Of a DNA stretch of 51,101 nt, positions 25,281-35,350 are shown piece after piece. The stretch's first letter is position 1, and every line of letters begins with the position of its first letter. The position numbers and the translations under genes were made by a program. The DNA comes from Arsenophonus nasoniae DSM 15247. Lineage in GTDB: Bacteria; Pseudomonadota; Gammaproteobacteria; Enterobacterales; Enterobacteriaceae. The DNA lies in NCBI RefSeq assembly GCF_000429565.1, contig NZ_AUCC01000015.1, forward strand, positions 1 to 51,101, in the 5' to 3' direction. Under the pieces are notes generated by a model that saw nothing but the letters and a program-made list of their open reading frames with translations, was not told where the DNA came from and did no database searches.

Positions 25281-27020
25281 GTGATTAGTAACGAATTAAT
25301 ATGGCAAAATTTAGCACCTGACTATGAACCTTATCTTAATCTTTTTGCTTCTGCCGATAAACTAGATAATGCCACTCTGGCCAGCATTCAACCGAGATTA
25401 TATAATAGTCTCGAAAGGTTTTTATCAACATCAACCTATTCCCCTTTTGCTGTCATTAGAGCAGTAGAATGCCATAGCTACTTATCTGAATTGGCAAAAT
25501 GCATTAAAAATATTACGCCATCCTCAGTACCTATAAATGGCGATTATCAACAATCAAATGGAAGATTTCATTGGCAAGAAAGCACTAAAGGCGTATTTAC
25601 ACCTTGCCACTCAGTCTATTTCTGTAATTGGATAGAAATGCCTCAATTATTTGGTAGTGTCCACCAGCAGCAAAATAGTGTGCACATTGAGCCTGGGCTA
25701 TTACATAAAATTAATGGCGGAGTATTATTACTTTCCGTTGGTGCATTATTGGCACAGCCATTGATGTGGCAGCGTTTAAAACAGATGATAATGCAAAAAC
25801 GGTTTGAGTGGCTGCCAGCTAATGATAATCAATTTTTACCCTATCCAATTGATTCAATGCCACTGGATATTAAACTTATTTTGGTCGGCGATGATTTTAG
25901 TCTTGAGCAACTTCAAGCAAAAGAGCCTGAACTTTTTGCTCAAGCTACTTATGGCGAATATGAATTTGAATTGAATTTTGAACATAGTGGTCAATTATCG
26001 CTATGGATGCAATTTGTGAAACAAATTATTACTGATTACCAACTGCCTGCTTTAACAGCTGATGCATGGCCAATCTTCATTACTCAAGCAATTCGATATA
26101 CTGAAGATAAATCTACCCTACCATTAGATATAATATGGCTCACTCGTTGTTTAACTGAAGCAAACCAATTTCAACAAGATAATCAGCTAACTGCAAAGTC
26201 GTTCCAAACAGCAATCAGGCAACGCCAATGGCAACACAGTTACCGAGCTATACGTAATCTAGATGATATTCTGCAAAAACAAGTTTTTATAAAAACTGAA
26301 GGTGAAATGATTGGCCAAATTAATGGATTATCTGTTATGCAGTATCCCGGGCATCCAGAACTAATCGGTGAACCATCACGAATTACCTGTGTTGCTCACT
26401 TCGGCGATGGTGAATTTACGGATGTAGAACGTAAAGCTGAGCTAGGCGGTAATATTCACGCTAAAGGCATGATGATTATGCAAGCCTATCTTAATTACGA
26501 ATTAAAACTTGAACAGCCACAACCCTTTTCTGTCTCAATTGTATTTGAGCAGTCTTACAATGAAGTTGATGGTGATAGTGCATCCTTAGCTGAACTTTGT
26601 GCATTAATTAGTGCACTTTCTCTTCAGCCTATCGATCAGCAAATTGCTGTTACTGGTGCAGTAGATCAGTTCGGCTATGTACAACCTATTGGTGGGATCA
26701 ACCAAAAAATCGAAAGTTTTTTTGATGTCTGTTTCCAACGCGAATTAACTGGTCAGCAAGGTGTTATCATTCCTATGGCTAATATTCGTCATTTATGTTT
26801 AAAAGCCGATCTTATTGAAGCAGTCAAATCTGGCGTATTTCATATCTGGCCAGTTGAACACGTTTCTGAAGCAATTTCAATTTTAACAAAGCATGCTTAT
26901 TACAAGCAACAGTATGATACAAATAATTTACATCTGTTAGCTTTAATACAAGAACGAATTACTCAAGTTAATAATCAAGAAAGACCGAAATTTATGGGAC
27001 TTCTAAAGTGGTTAAATTAA
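25281..27020 (+). CDS. lonH: Lon-like protease LonH (YcbZ)
   Basis: A 579-residue protein of the YcbZ/LonH family, with a degenerate N-terminal part and a C-terminal Lon protease domain. The proteolytic dyad is present: Ser433 in EVDGDSAS and Lys476 in IGGINQKIESF, 43 residues apart as in Lon. GEPSRITCVAHFGDGEFTDVERKAELGGNIHAKGMM-type sequence precedes it. No intact Walker A/B motor is seen. I chose GTG 25281 because the resulting start (MISNELIWQNLAPD) lines up residue for residue with E. coli (MTITKLAWRDLVPD). The TTG at 25269 is the only longer option, and neither has a good ribosome-binding site. Its substrates are not well known. It is 88 bp upstream of fabA. Confidence 0.9.
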   Translation: MISNELIWQNLAPDYEPYLNLFASADKLDNATLASIQPRLYNSLERFLSTSTYSPFAVIRAVECHSYLSELAKCIKNITPSSVPINGDYQQSNGRFHWQESTKGVFTPCHSVYFCNWIEMPQLFGSVHQQQNSVHIEPGLLHKINGGVLLLSVGALLAQPLMWQRLKQMIMQKRFEWLPANDNQFLPYPIDSMPLDIKLILVGDDFSLEQLQAKEPELFAQATYGEYEFELNFEHSGQLSLWMQFVKQIITDYQLPALTADAWPIFITQAIRYTEDKSTLPLDIIWLTRCLTEANQFQQDNQLTAKSFQTAIRQRQWQHSYRAIRNLDDILQKQVFIKTEGEMIGQINGLSVMQYPGHPELIGEPSRITCVAHFGDGEFTDVERKAELGGNIHAKGMMIMQAYLNYELKLEQPQPFSVSIVFEQSYNEVDGDSASLAELCALISALSLQPIDQQIAVTGAVDQFGYVQPIGGINQKIESFFDVCFQRELTGQQGVIIPMANIRHLCLKADLIEAVKSGVFHIWPVEHVSEAISILTKHAYYKQQYDTNNLHLLALIQERITQVNNQERPKFMGLLKWLN

Positions 27021-27031
27021 ATAAAAAAATT

Positions 27032-27048
27032 AGCTGATCGGACTTGTT
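27032..27048 (+). promoter_or_regulatory. FadR site upstream of fabA
   Basis: AGCTGATCGGACTTGTT is almost the same as the E. coli fabA FadR operator I recall (ACTGATCGGACTTGTTC). FadR bound there activates fabA transcription when long-chain acyl-CoA is low. Confidence 0.85.
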
Positions 27049-27050
27049 CG

Positions 27051-27066
27051 GCTTACAAGTGTACGC
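27051..27066 (+). promoter_or_regulatory. FabR site upstream of fabA
   Basis: GCTTACAAGTGTACGC is a near-palindrome that corresponds to the FabR repressor site adjoining the FadR site in E. coli fabA (AGCGTACA half-site type). FabR senses the balance of unsaturated and saturated acyl groups. Confidence 0.75.
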
Positions 27067-27108
27067 TATTCTTTAGCCTTATTATTTATAATAAGGCTAT
27101 TTAGTATT

Positions 27109-27627
27109 ATGGTTGATAAACATAGCTCCTATAGTAAAGAAGATTTGGATGCTTCCGGTAGAGGCGAACTTTTTGGCGAAAATGGGCCGCCATTACCTAG
27201 CGGTAATATGCTGATGATGGATCGCATCATAAAAATGAGCGAAACCGGCGGCAAGTTTGATAAAGGTTTTATTGAAGCCGAATTTGATATCAAACCTGAT
27301 TTGTGGTTTTTTAGCTGCCACTTTACTAATGATCCTGTTATGCCAGGTTGTTTAGGCCTCGATGCAATGTGGCAACTGGTCGGTTTCTATCTGGGATGGC
27401 TTGGTGGTAAAGGTAAAGGCCGAGCATTGGGTGTAGGTGAGGTCAAATTTACTGGGCAAGTTTTACCAACCGCCAAAAAAGTAACCTACCGTATCCATTT
27501 AAAACGGGTTATTAATCGGAAGTTAATTATGGGTGTAGCTGATGGTGAAGTCTTGGTTGATGATAAGTGTATTTACACAGCAAAAGATTTGAAAGTCGGT
27601 TTATTTCAAGATACTAGCAACTTCTAA
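27109..27627 (+). CDS. fabA: 3-hydroxydecanoyl-ACP dehydratase/isomerase
   Basis: A 172-residue enzyme, identical in length to E. coli FabA. It dehydrates 3-hydroxydecanoyl-ACP and isomerises the trans-2 product to cis-3-decenoyl-ACP, the branch point for unsaturated fatty acids. The hot-dog fold is complete, with catalytic His71 and Asp85 in [19 protein letters not shown]. The dimer-core segment [20 protein letters not shown] and the AKDLKVGLF end are also present. FadR and FabR sites lie directly upstream, so the regulation known from E. coli is probably kept. In E. coli rmf lies between fabA and pqiC; only 76 bp with a terminator are found here. Confidence 0.98.
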   Translation: MVDKHSSYSKEDLDASGRGELFGENGPPLPSGNMLMMDRIIKMSETGGKFDKGFIEAEFDIKPDLWFFSCHFTNDPVMPGCLGLDAMWQLVGFYLGWLGGKGKGRALGVGEVKFTGQVLPTAKKVTYRIHLKRVINRKLIMGVADGEVLVDDKCIYTAKDLKVGLFQDTSNF

Positions 27628-27647
27628 AGCCAAACTTCTTTATCATA

Positions 27648-27692
27648 ACCCCTTCTGTTATCTAGCTGAAGGGGTAAATCTATTATTGTTAT
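27648..27692 (+). terminator. fabA terminator
   Basis: ACCCCTTC (27648-27655) pairs with GAAGGGGT (27668-27675), loop 12 nt, followed by an A/T-rich tail. It lies between convergent fabA and pqiC and could serve both directions. Confidence 0.65.
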
Positions 27693-27703
27693 CTTTTATA
27701 CAG

Positions 27704-28261
27704 TTAAGATTTTGGTAATTGGTTGGCTATTGATTGCCCAACCTGCGTCCAACCTCTTGCTAATGTTCTAACTAATGCTGGATAACCATTTTCATCTTGA
27801 TCAAGTAGCAAACTAAAATCTCGCTTGATAATGCCTTTATCACTTTTATAAATCCAGTTTCCTTGGATAATCACTTTACCATCATAGCGGCCATGAAAAG
27901 CGGTTAAGATAACATTAAGACTATCAAGTCTATTTTCCAATGGTTGAGCCGATACTAATCGATTGGGTAACGCCATCGATAATTCATTGACTAAATTCTG
28001 CATCAACTGTTGTTCCAACGGACTTGCCCATAGATGATTGGCTGCATTAACGTAATTAACGTCACTAGTTTGATAAGTAATACCGTTAGCCGCCAATATT
28101 CCAGACAACTGTACTGTCTGTATCCATAGCTGTTTTTGCGTTAGTAAATTACTTTTTTTAGTCATTAAGCTCGCTGTCGTTGGTAATTGATAATAAGATT
28201 TTTCAATCCCACTACTGCAACCAATAAGTAAAAAACAAAAAATCCATGCCAAATATCTCAT
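27704..28261 (-). CDS. pqiC: Lipoprotein PqiC
   Basis: A 185-residue lipoprotein. The lipobox L-I-G-C sits at residues 12-15 of MRYLAWIFCFLLIGCSS, so the mature protein is lipid-anchored, in E. coli to the outer membrane. There PqiC forms a ring that receives the PqiB needle and completes the PqiABC lipid-transport bridge. The ABC-type auxiliary (DUF330) fold is indicated by KSYYQLP, LWIQTVQLSGILAANGITYQTSD and LWASPLEQQLMQNLVNELS. Its ATG overlaps the pqiB stop by one base (TAATG), so it is translationally coupled. Last gene of the rlmL-uup-pqiABC run. Confidence 0.94.
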   Translation of the reverse strand: MRYLAWIFCFLLIGCSSGIEKSYYQLPTTASLMTKKSNLLTQKQLWIQTVQLSGILAANGITYQTSDVNYVNAANHLWASPLEQQLMQNLVNELSMALPNRLVSAQPLENRLDSLNVILTAFHGRYDGKVIIQGNWIYKSDKGIIKRDFSLLLDQDENGYPALVRTLARGWTQVGQSIANQLPKS

Positions 28262-29898
28262 TATTTCGTCACCTTCTTCGGTTCTGGATCCTTCATCGGT
28301 TTTGCTTCAAAAATAAGGGCATTACTCTTATTGTTTAATGTCTTGATCACGGGTTGAATATCTCTTAATACCTGATCAAGACGCTGCATATTATCGAGCA
28401 TTCTATTATAGGCTGGAGAACCAGGTTGCAAACCTTGCATGACTCGATTCAATTCAAATAGCGTCTGTTGCAGATCAGCAGGAATATTCTGAAAGTCCTT
28501 GCTAGTCATCAGTTTATTCAATTCAGATAAGGTTCGTTGTGCTTCACGGATAGTTTTCTGACTTTCTGCTAGTGTATTTGTGGCTTGACTTATCATAGGC
28601 TCAATCGGCATACGATTAATTTTATCCAATGCTTCAACCACTTTTTGCTGGATTTGTGATAATCCTGCACTAACCGTTGGGATAATATCGTAATCAGCAA
28701 CTTTTAATGGTCCTTTCCATTGGCCTTTTTCGGGATAGAAATCTAAATCGATATATAGGGCTCCGGTGATTAGGTTAGCCGATTTTAAAGCCGCTCTTAA
28801 TCCTTGTCTCAATGCCACAGCAAACTCTTTTTCTAGATCAATATCGGCACTGACACGACCTGGTTCAATATGAATTAAAACTGGAATACGAAATTCATTA
28901 TCCAATTTTTGCCGCAATTTTTCAGAATCAAAGGGCACCTCCATCACTGTTCCTAAACGAATTCCTCTGAATTCGACTGGCGCTCCAGGTTGTAATCTAC
29001 GAACTGAGTCAGTGAAAAACAAGACAAAATCTTTATGCACCGTATATAAAGAATTCTGAATACTTTTTTGATCTTCATAAAGTCTGAATAGGCTTTTATC
29101 TTCTACTCGCTTACCAGGTTGCCAGCCTTCCACAACATCAAAACTAACACCACCGCTAAATAGTGTGGTTAAAGAGCCCATCTCCAAACGAACACCTTGC
29201 GCTGACAAATCCAAAGCAATACCGCTATCTCGCCAAAAGCGAACATTTTCCGTTACCAGTCCATCGTAAGGCGCATTAATAAAAAGCTGATAATGCATAT
29301 TGCGGCTTTTAATATCAAACGAACTCGCTTCTACCGAACCAACACGATAACCATGAAACAGTACTGGTGCTCCCATATTTAGCCTACCAGCCTGATCACT
29401 GGTTAAAATCACTCGAATGCCTTTAGCATCAGGTGAAGCTAATGGCGGCGAACCCAATAAGTCAAATTTATCGGCATGCTCTTCACTATTGCCAGGTTGT
29501 ACTTCAATAAAAACACCAGAAAATAGCGTGCCTAATCCGGTTATTCCCTCTTTGCCAATAGCGGGTTTAACAATCCAAAATGCGGTATCTTTCTTTAATA
29601 AATCACTCATGCCGTCATTTAAGCGTGCTTTAATAATTACACGCTTGAAGTTCTTATCAAGGGAAACATTCTCCACCAATCCTATATCCACGCTACGACT
29701 TTTAAGTTTGGTTTTTCCTGCTTCTACGCCTTCTGCATTGTAAGTGATCAATGTAACTTGAGGGCCTAAATGGCTAAAATGATAAATTAATATCCAGGCA
29801 CCAATAAATATGGTGATAATGGGAATAATCCAAATCGGTGACCAGCTTTTTAGTTTACTGATCTTTGCTTGCACATCAGTGTTATCTTTATTAGCCAC
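28261..29898 (-). CDS. pqiB: MCE-domain lipid transport protein PqiB
   Basis: A 545-residue protein, close to the E. coli length. An N-terminal membrane helix (residues ~20-40, WSPIWIIPIITIFIGAWILIY) anchors it in the inner membrane. Three MCE domains follow (first from ~45 with GPQVTLITYNAEGVEAGKTKLK; then GIRVILTSDQAGRLNMGAPV; then FVLFFTDSVRRLQPGAPVEFRG). A long C-terminal helical region (residues ~430-530, with repeated L and NRM spacing) forms the hollow needle that spans the periplasm. It overlaps the end of pqiA by 8 bp. The PqiABC complex moves lipids between the membranes and protects the envelope. Confidence 0.96.
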   Translation of the reverse strand: MANKDNTDVQAKISKLKSWSPIWIIPIITIFIGAWILIYHFSHLGPQVTLITYNAEGVEAGKTKLKSRSVDIGLVENVSLDKNFKRVIIKARLNDGMSDLLKKDTAFWIVKPAIGKEGITGLGTLFSGVFIEVQPGNSEEHADKFDLLGSPPLASPDAKGIRVILTSDQAGRLNMGAPVLFHGYRVGSVEASSFDIKSRNMHYQLFINAPYDGLVTENVRFWRDSGIALDLSAQGVRLEMGSLTTLFSGGVSFDVVEGWQPGKRVEDKSLFRLYEDQKSIQNSLYTVHKDFVLFFTDSVRRLQPGAPVEFRGIRLGTVMEVPFDSEKLRQKLDNEFRIPVLIHIEPGRVSADIDLEKEFAVALRQGLRAALKSANLITGALYIDLDFYPEKGQWKGPLKVADYDIIPTVSAGLSQIQQKVVEALDKINRMPIEPMISQATNTLAESQKTIREAQRTLSELNKLMTSKDFQNIPADLQQTLFELNRVMQGLQPGSPAYNRMLDNMQRLDQVLRDIQPVIKTLNNKSNALIFEAKPMKDPEPKKVTK

Positions 29899-31183
29899 CT
29901 TGCAACCCCTTTTCTAACCGAATTCTACTCTGCGATACAACATTACAACGATCCCAAGTTAAACGCGGATCAAAAGTCATGGCTGCAAACATGGTTAAAA
30001 TTACAACAGCAGCAAACAAAATCGCCCCAATTGCTGGTGAAACGCTCATTAATCGACCCATTTGCACCAGTGACGATAATACAGCAATCACAAAAACATC
30101 AATCATTGACCAACGCCCAACCCATTCAACAAGTTCATAAATAAAGTGCATCCTCGCCGGGTCCCGATTGCCATAACCTTTAGCATCAAGACATAACCAG
30201 CCTACAGCTAGTATTTTTAAGCTTGGTACCATAATGCTAGCAATGAAAATAATAATGGCGACCGGATAAGAACCATCACCCCATAATAAAATAACACCGG
30301 ACATAATAGTAGAGTCTAGTCGACTGCCTAATGTATTGGTGACCATAACAGGTAAAACGTTTGCGGGAACATAGAGAATTAAAGAAGAGATTAATAACGC
30401 CACCGTATTTTGTAGACTATTAGGGCGCCTCACATAGCCTTTGGCATGACAACGAGGACAGTATTTGCGTTCGGCTGGTAAAATGGCCATACAGATATGA
30501 CAGGATCTGACGCCTTGACTAATACCACTTTTGCCTTCTTGTAGCGGGGTCTCTAGCTTTGGTATTTCACCTATCTGCTGCCATAACCAATAACGATCTA
30601 AACATTGAAATGCCCTTACTTGCAACAAACAAAAAAAACAATAAGGAACAAAACTGATACCCAAAGTAATATCACCATAGGCCATTAGTTTGACAAAGCT
30701 AACCAACACACCGGCTAGAAAAATTTCTACCATGCACCAGGTTTTCATCTGAAATAACGTCCTGGCAAGATTTATTTTTAACCAAAGCGGGAGATTAACT
30801 TTTTGACATAATAAAATAATGGCAACCATGCAAAAAGCGGGTACCGCAACAACAAAAAGGATAAAAAACCAGCCAAGACTAGCATAATTTACGTCAAACA
30901 TGGCATGGGCAATATTCAACAATGAAATTTGACTTTCAATACCCATGACACTCATTTTTACGTAAGGAAATAAACCAGCAATAACTAACATTACTAAGGC
31001 GCTAATCGCAATTGCTGTTGGTTGATTAGCTGGATACTTCCACTTGGCAGATAAAACCGTATGACAACGTGGGCAACTAGCTTTAGTGCCTTGCTCTAAA
31101 ACCGGTAATGCCACCAATAAATCACATTGCGGGCAGAGTATCTTATTATGACAACTTTCATTAAGATGATTATGAGAGCACAA
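29891..31183 (-). CDS. pqiA: Inner-membrane protein PqiA
   Basis: A 430-residue polytopic protein with two similar halves. Each half opens with a cysteine-rich zinc-ribbon-like segment (CPQCDLLVALPVLEQGTKASCPRC near residue 18; CHICMAILPAERKYCPRC in the middle) followed by four hydrophobic helices. PqiA is the membrane subunit of the PqiABC system and passes lipid to or from PqiB. Conserved loops such as FPYVKMSVMGIESQISLLN and VLPVMVTNTLGSRLDSTIMSGVILLW are present. Its start lies 33 bp after the uup stop; its end overlaps pqiB. No truncation is visible. Confidence 0.95.
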   Translation of the reverse strand: MCSHNHLNESCHNKILCPQCDLLVALPVLEQGTKASCPRCHTVLSAKWKYPANQPTAIAISALVMLVIAGLFPYVKMSVMGIESQISLLNIAHAMFDVNYASLGWFFILFVVAVPAFCMVAIILLCQKVNLPLWLKINLARTLFQMKTWCMVEIFLAGVLVSFVKLMAYGDITLGISFVPYCFFCLLQVRAFQCLDRYWLWQQIGEIPKLETPLQEGKSGISQGVRSCHICMAILPAERKYCPRCHAKGYVRRPNSLQNTVALLISSLILYVPANVLPVMVTNTLGSRLDSTIMSGVILLWGDGSYPVAIIIFIASIMVPSLKILAVGWLCLDAKGYGNRDPARMHFIYELVEWVGRWSMIDVFVIAVLSSLVQMGRLMSVSPAIGAILFAAVVILTMFAAMTFDPRLTWDRCNVVSQSRIRLEKGLQGG

Positions 31184-31216
31184 CTTTTCTCTCCTCTATA
31201 CAGTCATAATGCAAAA

Positions 31217-33127
31217 TTATTGGCTATCCTTCAGTGATTCTAATTCTTGCCAACGCTCAAAGGTCATTTCCATTTCTGCTTCTTTCTCGGCTAACGCTTT
31301 TAATACTGATTCTGTGACAACATGGGGCTGATTAAAAAATTCAGGAGCACTAACTTGAGATTGCAATATGGCAATTTCAGCTTCTAAGGCTTCTAGCCGT
31401 ACCGGTAATTCTTCTAGTTCCCGCAATAAATGATAACTAATTTTATTACTTTTTCGTTTTGGCTGTTCTTTAGTTGTTTCTATGTCCTTAATATTGGTTT
31501 TATTCGTAGTCGAATGCGATAAAGAAACTTTTTGTTCACGCTGCAAAGAGGCGTCATAAAAACCACCTACATAGCGCTCAACTTTACCATGATCTTCAAA
31601 CATCCAGCATTCGGTTACGGTATTATCAACAAATTGACGATCATGGCTAACCAATAAGACTGTCCCTTTATAACTATCAACGAGCTCTTCCAATAGTTCA
31701 AGTGTTTCAATATCCAAATCGTTGGTTGGTTCATCAAGAATTAATAAGTTACTAGGTTTTAAAAATAAACGTGCCAATAATAATCGATTTTTCTCTCCAC
31801 CGGAAAGGGCTCGTACCGGTGTCATTGCCCGTTTAGGATGAAATAAGAAATCTTGTAAATAGCCAAGGACATGACGCGACCGTCCATTAACTATCACTTC
31901 CTGTTTACCTTCAGCTAAATTATCCATCACTGTTTTATAGGGATCTAACGTTAATCTATGTTGATCAAAATAAGCAATCTCAAGTTTGGTACCGCGATAA
32001 ATATTGCCACTATCCGCCTCAAGTTGGCCTAACATTAATTTGAGCAATGTCGTCTTGCCACAGCCATTAGGGCCAATTAACGCAATTTTATCACCCCGTT
32101 GTACTTGTACACTAAAATTATCAATTAACACTTTCTTACCTATGCAATAATTGACATTTTCAAGCTCAAACACAAGCTTGCCAGAACGACTGGCATCAGA
32201 AACCTGCATCTTGGCTGTGCCAAGTACCTCACGCCGTTGCGAACGTTCTTGTCGTAAGGATTTCAATGCTCTTACTCTGCCTTCATTACGGGTACGGCGT
32301 GCTTTTATTCCCTGGCGGATCCAAACTTCTTCCTGCGCCAATTTGCGATCAAATTCAGCATTCTGTTGCTCTTCTACCCGCAATGTTTCTTCCTTGCTGG
32401 TCAGATAATCGTCATAATCACCGGGCCAGGAAGCTAATTTACCCCGATCAAGATCAATGATGCGCGTTGCCATATGGCGAATAAAAGAGCGATCATGAGA
32501 GACAAACACGATACTACCTTGGAAATCTTTAAGAAAATTTTCTAACCACAAAATAGTGGTAATATCCAGATGATTGGTTGGTTCATCAAGAAAAAGAACG
32601 CGTGGCCCACAAACTAAGGCACGCGCCAACGCAGCTTTGCGTAACCAACCGCCGGACAAAGCAGATAACAGACTATCAGCTGGTAGCTGCAATTGCTTAA
32701 TCACATCATTAATTTGTGTATCAAGTAACCACAAATTATCGCGATCTAATACCTCTTGCAATTCCGCTAACTTATTAAGATTCTTTTCACTGGGATCTTG
32801 CTCGACCATTTTGGCAATTTTATGAAAGGACTTAATATAATTTGCCTGCTCCTTAGCACCTTCAGCGACAAAATCAAAAACCGTACCACCGATATCACGC
32901 GGTGGATCTTGTTGCAAACGGGCAACTTGTAAGTCCTGTTGATAAATTACCTGTCCATCATCAAGTGGTTGTTCTTTGGTCAATACGCGCATTAAAGTTG
33001 ATTTGCCAGCACCATTACGACCAACCAAGCAGACCCTTTCACCATCTTCAATATGCAACTCTGTATTATCCAATAATGGTACATCACTAAAAGCCAGATA
33101 GGCAGCTGACATATTAATTAATGACAT
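31217..33127 (-). CDS. uup: ABC-F ATPase Uup
   Basis: A 636-residue soluble ABC-F protein with two nucleotide-binding domains and no membrane part. Domain 1 has Walker A GRNGAGKST and the signature LSGGWLRKAALARAL with LFLDEPTNHLD. Domain 2 has GPNGCGKTT, LSGGEKNRLLLARLF and LILDEPTNDLD. A charged linker lies between them, and a C-terminal coiled-coil region (residues ~560-630, LLRELEELPVRLEALEAEIAILQSQV) is the DNA-binding part known in Uup. Uup lowers transposon precise excision and influences ribosome assembly and replication-fork events. It begins 3 bp after the rlmL stop, in one operon. Confidence 0.96.
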   Translation of the reverse strand: MSLINMSAAYLAFSDVPLLDNTELHIEDGERVCLVGRNGAGKSTLMRVLTKEQPLDDGQVIYQQDLQVARLQQDPPRDIGGTVFDFVAEGAKEQANYIKSFHKIAKMVEQDPSEKNLNKLAELQEVLDRDNLWLLDTQINDVIKQLQLPADSLLSALSGGWLRKAALARALVCGPRVLFLDEPTNHLDITTILWLENFLKDFQGSIVFVSHDRSFIRHMATRIIDLDRGKLASWPGDYDDYLTSKEETLRVEEQQNAEFDRKLAQEEVWIRQGIKARRTRNEGRVRALKSLRQERSQRREVLGTAKMQVSDASRSGKLVFELENVNYCIGKKVLIDNFSVQVQRGDKIALIGPNGCGKTTLLKLMLGQLEADSGNIYRGTKLEIAYFDQHRLTLDPYKTVMDNLAEGKQEVIVNGRSRHVLGYLQDFLFHPKRAMTPVRALSGGEKNRLLLARLFLKPSNLLILDEPTNDLDIETLELLEELVDSYKGTVLLVSHDRQFVDNTVTECWMFEDHGKVERYVGGFYDASLQREQKVSLSHSTTNKTNIKDIETTKEQPKRKSNKISYHLLRELEELPVRLEALEAEIAILQSQVSAPEFFNQPHVVTESVLKALAEKEAEMEMTFERWQELESLKDSQ

Positions 33128-33130
33128 AAA

Positions 33131-35248
33131 TTACTTTTCCTCATCTGCATGACCAATCAGCCAGCAGTTATGGATCTGGCGATTACGTGTAAAATCAAGT
33201 GAAATCGTTTGCTGAGTGATTTCCTTAGCGGTTAATCCTAATTGAGTAATGCCTGCCATATCCATTTTAAATCCACGCTTATTATTAGAAAATACAACTG
33301 TACCATCAGGACGCAACAAACGCTTAATCTGCATCATTAAGTTGATATGATCGCGTTGCACATCAAAGGTAGTATTCATGCGTTTTGAATTGGAGAAAGT
33401 GGGTGGATCAATGAAAATCAAATCAAATTTATCTGACGTCTGTGCTAACCAAGCTAAACAATCGGCCTGAATAAGCCGATGTTGCTGTCCGGTTAATTGA
33501 TTAGTCTGTAAATTTTTTTCTGCCCATTCTAAATAGGTGCGCGACATATCAACACTGGTGGTTGAACGAGCACCACCGAGACCGGCGTGTACTGATGCCG
33601 ATGCCGTGTAAGCAAACAAATTTAAGAAATCTTTTCCTTTACTCATGTTGGCTAACATTTTACGCACCAAACGATGGTCTAAAAACAAACCTGTATCTAA
33701 ATAATCGGTCAAGTTTAGCCATAATTGAGCATTATATTCATGGACTAATAAAAACTTACCCTGTTGGGATAATTTCTCATATTGTTGCTTACCTGATTGG
33801 CGCTGGCGTGTTTTTAACACTAATTGTGTGGAAGTTAACGCCAAAACCTGCATAGTTGCACTGATCACATCATACAAACGTTGTTGAGCCTTATGGCTAT
33901 CTATACTCTTTGGTGGAGCATACTCTTGAATAACAATATGTTCGCCATAACGATCAACGGCAACATTATATTCAGGTAAATCAGCATCATAAATTCGATA
34001 ACAATCAATCCCCTGTTGCTTCGCCCATTTATTAAGTTTTTTCTCATTTTTTTTCAGCCTATTAGCAAAATCTTCGCCAACCATGGCCTGAACATCAACC
34101 GATTTAGCGGATAAAAGATAATTTTTCTGCAGGCAATTTAACGCTCCATTTTTGGCTTTAAACTCACGTTCAGCTCGCAGTCCTAAACAGGCTAATAGTT
34201 CTGGCGAACCACTAAATAGTGACAAGCGCCAACCAGGAAACTGACTTTTTACTACCCTGCCTAATAGACTATAAAGTGCGATTAATGCCGGTTCACTTTC
34301 CAAACGCTCACCATAGGGTGGATTGCTGATGATAAAACCCTGTTGGGCTAAGGTAAATGGATTTTCTAACTTAGCCGCATCACCATGTTGGAAGTTTATT
34401 AAGGATTGAACACCCGCTTGTTTAGCATTTTTTTTGGCGAGTTCTAAAATGTGGCGATCAATATCTAAGCCATAGAAAAGCGCAGGAGCTTGCTGGATAC
34501 CCGTTTGAAAACGTTTTTCCGCTTCAGCAATTACCCTAGCCCAAAGCGTTGGATTATAAGCTGACCAACGCTGAAATCCCCAAACTTGACGCGCTAAACC
34601 AGGTGCACGATCACAAGCCATCATTGCTGCTTCAATTAATAGTGTGCCGGAACCACACATTGGATCAATCATTGGCGAGCCAGGCTGCCAACCTGAGCGT
34701 AAAACAATGGCCGCGGCTAAATTCTCTTTGATAGGCGCTTGCCCAGCCAAACTCCGATATCCACGAATATGGAGCGGATCCCCGCTTAGATCTAATGATA
34801 TTGTGGCATTATCTTTATATAAATGGACATGAATGCGTATATCGGGTTGCTGTTTAGCAATATTAGGCCGCTTGTTCATTTTACGCTGAAAGCTATCAAC
34901 TATAGCGTCTTTCACTCGTAGAGCGCCATACTGGCTATTGCGGATAACTTGGTTAGTGCCATTAAAATAAACGGCAAAAGTATCATTAACGGTAAATAAA
35001 TCCGGCCAATCGATGGTTTGTGCGTCAAGGTAGAGATCAAGATCACTCAAAATCGGGCAGCGAGTTAAGGGTAATAAAATTCTCGAGGCTAAACGACTCC
35101 ATAACAAACTCAAATACATGCCAAGTTCGTCAATTTGAAAATGCACGCCACCGGGTGCAATATGACACTGCTTTGCGCCTAATACTTCCAGTTCACTTTT
35201 AAGTAATTCTTCCAGTCCAAATGCTGTAGTAGCAAACAGAGCTTTCAT
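33131..35248 (-). CDS. rlmL: Bifunctional 23S rRNA methyltransferase RlmKL
   Basis: A 705-residue fusion enzyme. The N-terminal half (THUMP region ~1-160, then a methyltransferase domain with [13 protein letters not shown] and the amino-methylation motif NPPYGERL) is RlmL, which makes m2G2445. The C-terminal half ([55 protein letters not shown]) is RlmK, which makes m7G2069. Both act on 23S rRNA during assembly of the large subunit. Length is close to that of E. coli and both catalytic motifs are intact. First gene of the rlmL-uup-pqiABC run; divergent from ycbX. Confidence 0.97.
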   Translation of the reverse strand: MKALFATTAFGLEELLKSELEVLGAKQCHIAPGGVHFQIDELGMYLSLLWSRLASRILLPLTRCPILSDLDLYLDAQTIDWPDLFTVNDTFAVYFNGTNQVIRNSQYGALRVKDAIVDSFQRKMNKRPNIAKQQPDIRIHVHLYKDNATISLDLSGDPLHIRGYRSLAGQAPIKENLAAAIVLRSGWQPGSPMIDPMCGSGTLLIEAAMMACDRAPGLARQVWGFQRWSAYNPTLWARVIAEAEKRFQTGIQQAPALFYGLDIDRHILELAKKNAKQAGVQSLINFQHGDAAKLENPFTLAQQGFIISNPPYGERLESEPALIALYSLLGRVVKSQFPGWRLSLFSGSPELLACLGLRAEREFKAKNGALNCLQKNYLLSAKSVDVQAMVGEDFANRLKKNEKKLNKWAKQQGIDCYRIYDADLPEYNVAVDRYGEHIVIQEYAPPKSIDSHKAQQRLYDVISATMQVLALTSTQLVLKTRQRQSGKQQYEKLSQQGKFLLVHEYNAQLWLNLTDYLDTGLFLDHRLVRKMLANMSKGKDFLNLFAYTASASVHAGLGGARSTTSVDMSRTYLEWAEKNLQTNQLTGQQHRLIQADCLAWLAQTSDKFDLIFIDPPTFSNSKRMNTTFDVQRDHINLMMQIKRLLRPDGTVVFSNNKRGFKMDMAGITQLGLTAKEITQQTISLDFTRNRQIHNCWLIGHADEEK

Positions 35249-35350
35249 ATCGCTGTCACCTAAATAAAAAATTGCTGCACATTATAGCTAACCCTGCGCA
35301 CATATCATAAAGTTACTAGCAAAATTATTGCGCTTAAACAGGAGTTAAGA

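Noticed and set aside
27628-27703. rmf gene in its usual place
   Set aside because: The gap is only 76 bp, too short for the ~55-codon gene, and the translations show no match.
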